DNA of 64,000 bases from Desulfosporosinus metallidurans. Its GTDB lineage: Bacteria > Bacillota > Desulfitobacteriia > Desulfitobacteriales > Desulfitobacteriaceae. The first letter of the stretch is position 1; each line of letters begins with the position of its first letter. Under the pieces are notes generated by a model. The model searched no databases. It was not told the origin of the DNA and was given only the letters and a program-made list of their open reading frames with translations. Positions 60,633-64,000 of this stretch are shown piece by piece. Location: contig NZ_MLBF01000006.1 of NCBI RefSeq assembly GCF_001936615.1, forward strand, positions 88,001-152,000, written 5' to 3'. The position numbers and the translations under genes are program-made.

Positions 60633-63600
60633 ATGAAAAAAACAAAAAAAGCCTTAGCTTCCTTAGCTATTGCTGGTATGTCACTCACTTCGGTTCCTTT
60701 TAATGCATTTGCTGCTGGAACAGTCCCAACTCGCTTATCAGGTACAACTGCTGCCCAAACCGCAGTAGCAATCGCAGAGCAAACTGGTTGGACTGGCACA
60801 GCAATCCTCGCATCTTCAGCTTCTTATGGTATGGTTGATGCACTGACCGCTGGCCCACTCGCATCCTACTTGAAAGCTCCTATCCTTCTGACCGGAGCTG
60901 GAAACTCGCTAGATGCTGACACTAAAGCAGAACTTACTAAACTTAATGTTAAGACGGTTTATGTAACCAGTGGAACGGCTGTTATCAGCCAAGCAGTTCT
61001 TGATCAAATCTCCGCAATGGGTATCACAGTTGTTCCTCTTGGTGGAGTAGACCGTGCTGCAACCTCCGTCAACATTGCTAAAAAAATGGTTGGCGTAACC
61101 AAAGTTGCCGTTGCTAACGGCCTGCAAGATGCGCTCTCCATCGCAGCAGTTGCTTCGGCTGCTAATGAGCCCATCCTCTTAACCGACAAAGACGCTGTTC
61201 CTGCTAGCGTTTCCGCCTACTTGGCTGCTAATCCTGGCATCACTTCTTCTGATGTTATTGGTGGAACAGTCATCATCAGTGACGCCGTTAAAGCCGCACT
61301 TCCTAGCGCAACCCGTCATGCTGGAACCACGGCTTATGACACCAACAACCAAGTTATCCAAGATTTCAATTCATCCCTCGACTTTAACAATGTCTATGTG
61401 GCTAACGGCGTAACGGGCATTGATGCTCTTGCTGGTGCACCACTTGCAGCTCAAACTAAGTCTCCCATTGTTCTCACGGACGGAACAGTTCCTGCCGTTG
61501 CTACGTTTGTACACAGCAAACTTGCTGCTGATGGTGTTGTTACTGCTCTTGGTGGTTCGGTTGTCGTTTCTGATGCAGTACGCACCGGAGTGATAAACGG
61601 CACCCCGGCACCTGCCCAAGGTAATTTGGCAGTTACATCTGTAAGTGCTATCAGCTCTTCAAGCTTCAAAGTAGTCTTCAACCAAGCTCCAGCAGATACT
61701 TCCAAAGTTACATTTACCGTACAAAGAGCAACGACTCCTGTAACGGTAACTACGACTTGGAATACTGCTAAGACAGAAGCTACGGTGAGCAGTGCATCCA
61801 ATTTGCCAGAAGGATCTTATACAGTAGCTGTTAAGAATGACACGACAGATCTCGGAACTTCGACTGTTGCTGTATCCCCACAAAAGATCGCTAAAATTAA
61901 TATAACGTCCACCAAATTATCGATCACTAGTGCAAATATTGGATATGCAACTTATAATGTCTTAGACCAATATGGAAACGACATTACAACGTCATCTCTT
62001 GCTAATAGTTTAACTTTCCAAAGTGGAGCTGGTACTGTTACAGCAGATAAAGGTTTGCTCAAATTAGATCCAGGTGCAATTGGCGCAAATCTCATTCAGT
62101 TTGCTACAGTAACAATAACTGGTTATGATTCAACGTCTGGAGTTTCAACAAATGCTACCCTAAATACCTCTTCAGCGCTTGGCACATTAAGCAATATGAC
62201 CCTTAATACCTTAACAAATGCTGATGGAAAAGTTTTGACTGATGGAGATACATCAAGTGTATTCTATATTGATTACACTGCTACCGACGTTAGTGGTAAT
62301 GCAACAAAAGATTATAACCTCGTAGTCAATGGCCTAATCACCAGTACGATCAATGGCAATCAAAATTGTTTAACTTCTTCAAACTCCAATGTACTCGCTC
62401 AAGTTGTAACGGATCCTAGTGATTCTAGTAAAGCAGCCATAAAAGTCACTGTTGTTAGTAATAGTAATCTTGCGATGGATCTTCCTGTGACAATTACAGC
62501 AATGTCTTATGGCGGAACAACTTCAACATTGAATGTTACTTTAAAGAAAGCAGCATCCGTCGATACCTTTACGTTAATGGCTCCAGCGTATGATATAGCT
62601 GTCAACGAACAAAAAGAAATTCCTTTTACGGCTGTTGACCAAAATGGAGTTGCCTTGACCAAATATAGTGACTTGTCTGGTATCACCTTTACTGGAGCAA
62701 CACTTTACCCAAATATTGATGGAACGGCTTCATTGAAAAACAATTTAAAAACCATTGACGGTCCAGATGTTATAACAGCTATGACACCTACGGGTAAATA
62801 TAGTTCAATAACCATCAACATCCAAAAGGCTGCCAAAGCCGACACACTATCTGTCGACTCTTCAGTCCTTGTAAGTTCTATGCAAGTAGGGGCCGCTCAA
62901 AAAATTGACTTAGGATACGATAAGGGTGGTTTATCTGTTAAAGATCAATATGGTAGAGTCGTGGATATGACAGGTGGTGCCGACACTTACGAAGTTCAAG
63001 CTGTATCTAGTGATAATGCTATTGTTAAGGCCGTTGGAATCTCAAAGGTTGGACAAAATCAAACTAACATTACTGCCGTAGCAGCTGGAACAGCAACCGT
63101 AACCTTCCAATTAGTCGCTATTTCTGCTCCAACCGTTGTCATTGACTCTAAGTCTGTAACGTTCTCAGTTATAAAAGACGCCGATATTCAAGGCTATACT
63201 ATGGATACAGTGGCTAACCCAATCTATGCCAATGCCTATTTGAGTGATATTTCCGGACGAGATACTGACTATCATGCTAATCCAAAAATTTATGGCACTA
63301 CAGCAAGTGGAACAAAAGTACTATTAGGTGGCACTCCCATCATTGGGGCCTATGTTGATAATACCACGGACTTTGCTATCGAAAGTGCCGTAGGTGCCTA
63401 TGATAGTGTGAAGGTCGATGCTGGGAAGTTAGCCAATAATGTCACAACATCAACCACGAATTTAACCGTAACCCTTTTAGGTACTGATGGCGCTGTCCAT
63501 TCGCTAACGACACCGATCAAATCTTCAACTGCAGCACCTGTGGCTAGTACTATTGTTGCTAATGTCGACACTTCCGTGAATGGCGTTTCAGTGAGTTCCG

Positions 63601-63917
63601 ATGGAAATACTGTAACCGTTAGTGCAGCTTCAGGTGTCCTGGCTCCTAACAATGTTATGGCAAGATTCGATGCCGCTGGAAGTTCCAAGAAACGAGCAGC
63701 AGTTTACTTCTATGCTCTCGATCAGTATGGTCAAGAAGGTATGCAATTAGCACAGATTGTCAAGGTTGCTTCGGGTAGCACTTTGACTGATGATCAATTT
63801 AACGTCAAATCTGATGGCACGATCACTGGTAGTGGGGCAGTTGCTGGCGGAACCGTTACACTTTCCGGGATTACCACGAACGGATTAGTGAAAACCATTA
63901 AGGTGATCTTCAACTAG
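60633..63917 (+). CDS. S-layer-like surface protein with CWB2 repeats
   Basis: A 1094-residue secreted protein. A signal peptide (KKTKKALASLAIAGMSLTSV, about 1-28, cut near AFA-AG) is followed by three cell-wall-binding type 2 repeats (about 29-325), seen as RLSGTTAAQTAVAIAEQTGW, GGVDRAATSVNIAKKMVG, then VIGGTVIISDAVKAAL and LGGSVVVSDAVRTG. The rest is Thr/Ser/Val-rich and looks like bacterial Ig-like domains (VLDQYGNDITT, VKDQYGRVVDM, ALDQYGQEGM mark repeated DQYG turns). GAGGAG lies about 11 nt before the ATG. It probably forms or joins the S-layer. Three CWB2 repeats match the usual anchoring unit. Confidence 0.92.
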   Translation: MKKTKKALASLAIAGMSLTSVPFNAFAAGTVPTRLSGTTAAQTAVAIAEQTGWTGTAILASSASYGMVDALTAGPLASYLKAPILLTGAGNSLDADTKAELTKLNVKTVYVTSGTAVISQAVLDQISAMGITVVPLGGVDRAATSVNIAKKMVGVTKVAVANGLQDALSIAAVASAANEPILLTDKDAVPASVSAYLAANPGITSSDVIGGTVIISDAVKAALPSATRHAGTTAYDTNNQVIQDFNSSLDFNNVYVANGVTGIDALAGAPLAAQTKSPIVLTDGTVPAVATFVHSKLAADGVVTALGGSVVVSDAVRTGVINGTPAPAQGNLAVTSVSAISSSSFKVVFNQAPADTSKVTFTVQRATTPVTVTTTWNTAKTEATVSSASNLPEGSYTVAVKNDTTDLGTSTVAVSPQKIAKINITSTKLSITSANIGYATYNVLDQYGNDITTSSLANSLTFQSGAGTVTADKGLLKLDPGAIGANLIQFATVTITGYDSTSGVSTNATLNTSSALGTLSNMTLNTLTNADGKVLTDGDTSSVFYIDYTATDVSGNATKDYNLVVNGLITSTINGNQNCLTSSNSNVLAQVVTDPSDSSKAAIKVTVVSNSNLAMDLPVTITAMSYGGTTSTLNVTLKKAASVDTFTLMAPAYDIAVNEQKEIPFTAVDQNGVALTKYSDLSGITFTGATLYPNIDGTASLKNNLKTIDGPDVITAMTPTGKYSSITINIQKAAKADTLSVDSSVLVSSMQVGAAQKIDLGYDKGGLSVKDQYGRVVDMTGGADTYEVQAVSSDNAIVKAVGISKVGQNQTNITAVAAGTATVTFQLVAISAPTVVIDSKSVTFSVIKDADIQGYTMDTVANPIYANAYLSDISGRDTDYHANPKIYGTTASGTKVLLGGTPIIGAYVDNTTDFAIESAVGAYDSVKVDAGKLANNVTTSTTNLTVTLLGTDGAVHSLTTPIKSSTAAPVASTIVANVDTSVNGVSVSSDGNTVTVSAASGVLAPNNVMARFDAAGSSKKRAAVYFYALDQYGQEGMQLAQIVKVASGSTLTDDQFNVKSDGTITGSGAVAGGTVTLSGITTNGLVKTIKVIFN

Positions 63918-63946
63918 TTGTACCAAATCAGTCATTTGATACCATC

Positions 63947-63982
63947 GAACAAGAGAAGGACAAAATTGTCCTTCTCTTGTTC
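63947..63982 (+). terminator. Terminator of the surface protein gene
   Basis: A perfect 17-bp stem (GAACAAGAGAAGGACAA) with a 2-nt loop as drawn, 29 nt after the stop codon, followed by TTGCTTAAATCC. Its arms are mostly purine on one side and pyrimidine on the other. Confidence 0.85.
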
Positions 63983-64000
63983 TTGCTTAAATCCTCTTTC

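Noticed and set aside
1..64000. CRISPR arrays, rRNA genes and replication origins
   Set aside because: No regularly spaced repeats, rRNA core sequences or DnaA-box clusters were seen while reading through the window.

Overview
The window is a low-to-mid GC chromosomal segment of an anaerobic, spore-forming, Gram-positive bacterium. It best fits a Desulfosporosinus/Desulfitobacterium-like member of the Peptococcaceae sensu lato; that placement is inferred from gene content and is not proven. Supporting signs are an alpha/beta-type small acid-soluble spore protein, two reverse-type rubrerythrins beside a rubredoxin-flavoprotein, a clostridial crotonyl/butyryl-CoA gene set, Lut-type iron-sulfur proteins, a CWB2-anchored surface protein and strong AGGAGG ribosome sites. 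Most genes lie on the minus strand.

Layout. 1-8115: an envelope glycosylation locus (two GT-C type membrane glycosyltransferases, galU, a GtrA flippase-like protein, a GT2 polyprenyl-phosphate glycosyltransferase) headed by an OmpR-type response regulator and its histidine kinase. 8341-11769: a probable small island. It is bounded by an intact tRNA-Leu on the right and by a 13-nt copy of that tRNA's 3' end plus a terminator on the left, and holds a cysteine-rich lysozyme-like protein, a lipoprotein, insertion-sequence debris and a tiny ORF. 11834-19679: core genes accA, accD, a DUF2007-like gene, coaD, dnaE and a CBS/DRTGG/hotdog regulator. 19763-23730: a spore SASP gene and partner, a UPF0173 hydrolase, a GH18 protein, a WecA/TagO-type transferase, trmL and an FmdB-type zinc ribbon. 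23953-27609 (plus strand): aconitase, then an AsnC/Lrp regulator overlapping an aminotransferase. 27629-28903: queG framed by inverted REP-like hairpins. 29041-34531: oxidative-stress proteins, a CCA-adding enzyme with an inserted domain, a lipid kinase, a membrane protein and an M29 aminopeptidase. 34645-36758 (plus): an RluA-type pseudouridine synthase and a zinc-finger/HTH/DUF2087/GIY-YIG-like fusion whose promoter sits inside a long palindrome. 36811-39747: a P-type cation ATPase behind what looks like a yybP-ykoY manganese riboswitch. 41063-46776: hbd-crt-acyl-CoA dehydrogenase-thiolase-CoA transferase. 47170-51425: a small protein, an MFS transporter, an aminotransferase and decaying genes. 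51506-57821: a hydroxyacid-utilisation cluster (LutB-LutA fusion, LUD/ferredoxin protein, ACS-type MFS transporter, FadR-type regulator, 2-dehydropantoate reductase-like protein) with a perfect FadR-type operator ahead of it. 57990-59994: a dual-CDGSH ferredoxin-like protein, a frameshifted ywbE and an orphan HNH protein. 60633-63917: a large CWB2/S-layer-like surface protein.

The most interesting items are the tRNA-Leu-bounded island, the operator-linked Lut cluster with an unknown substrate, the DUF2087/GIY-YIG protein with its embedded promoter-palindrome, the domain insertion in the CCA-adding enzyme and the REP-like repeats. All functional calls rest on reading motifs by eye; no database search was possible.
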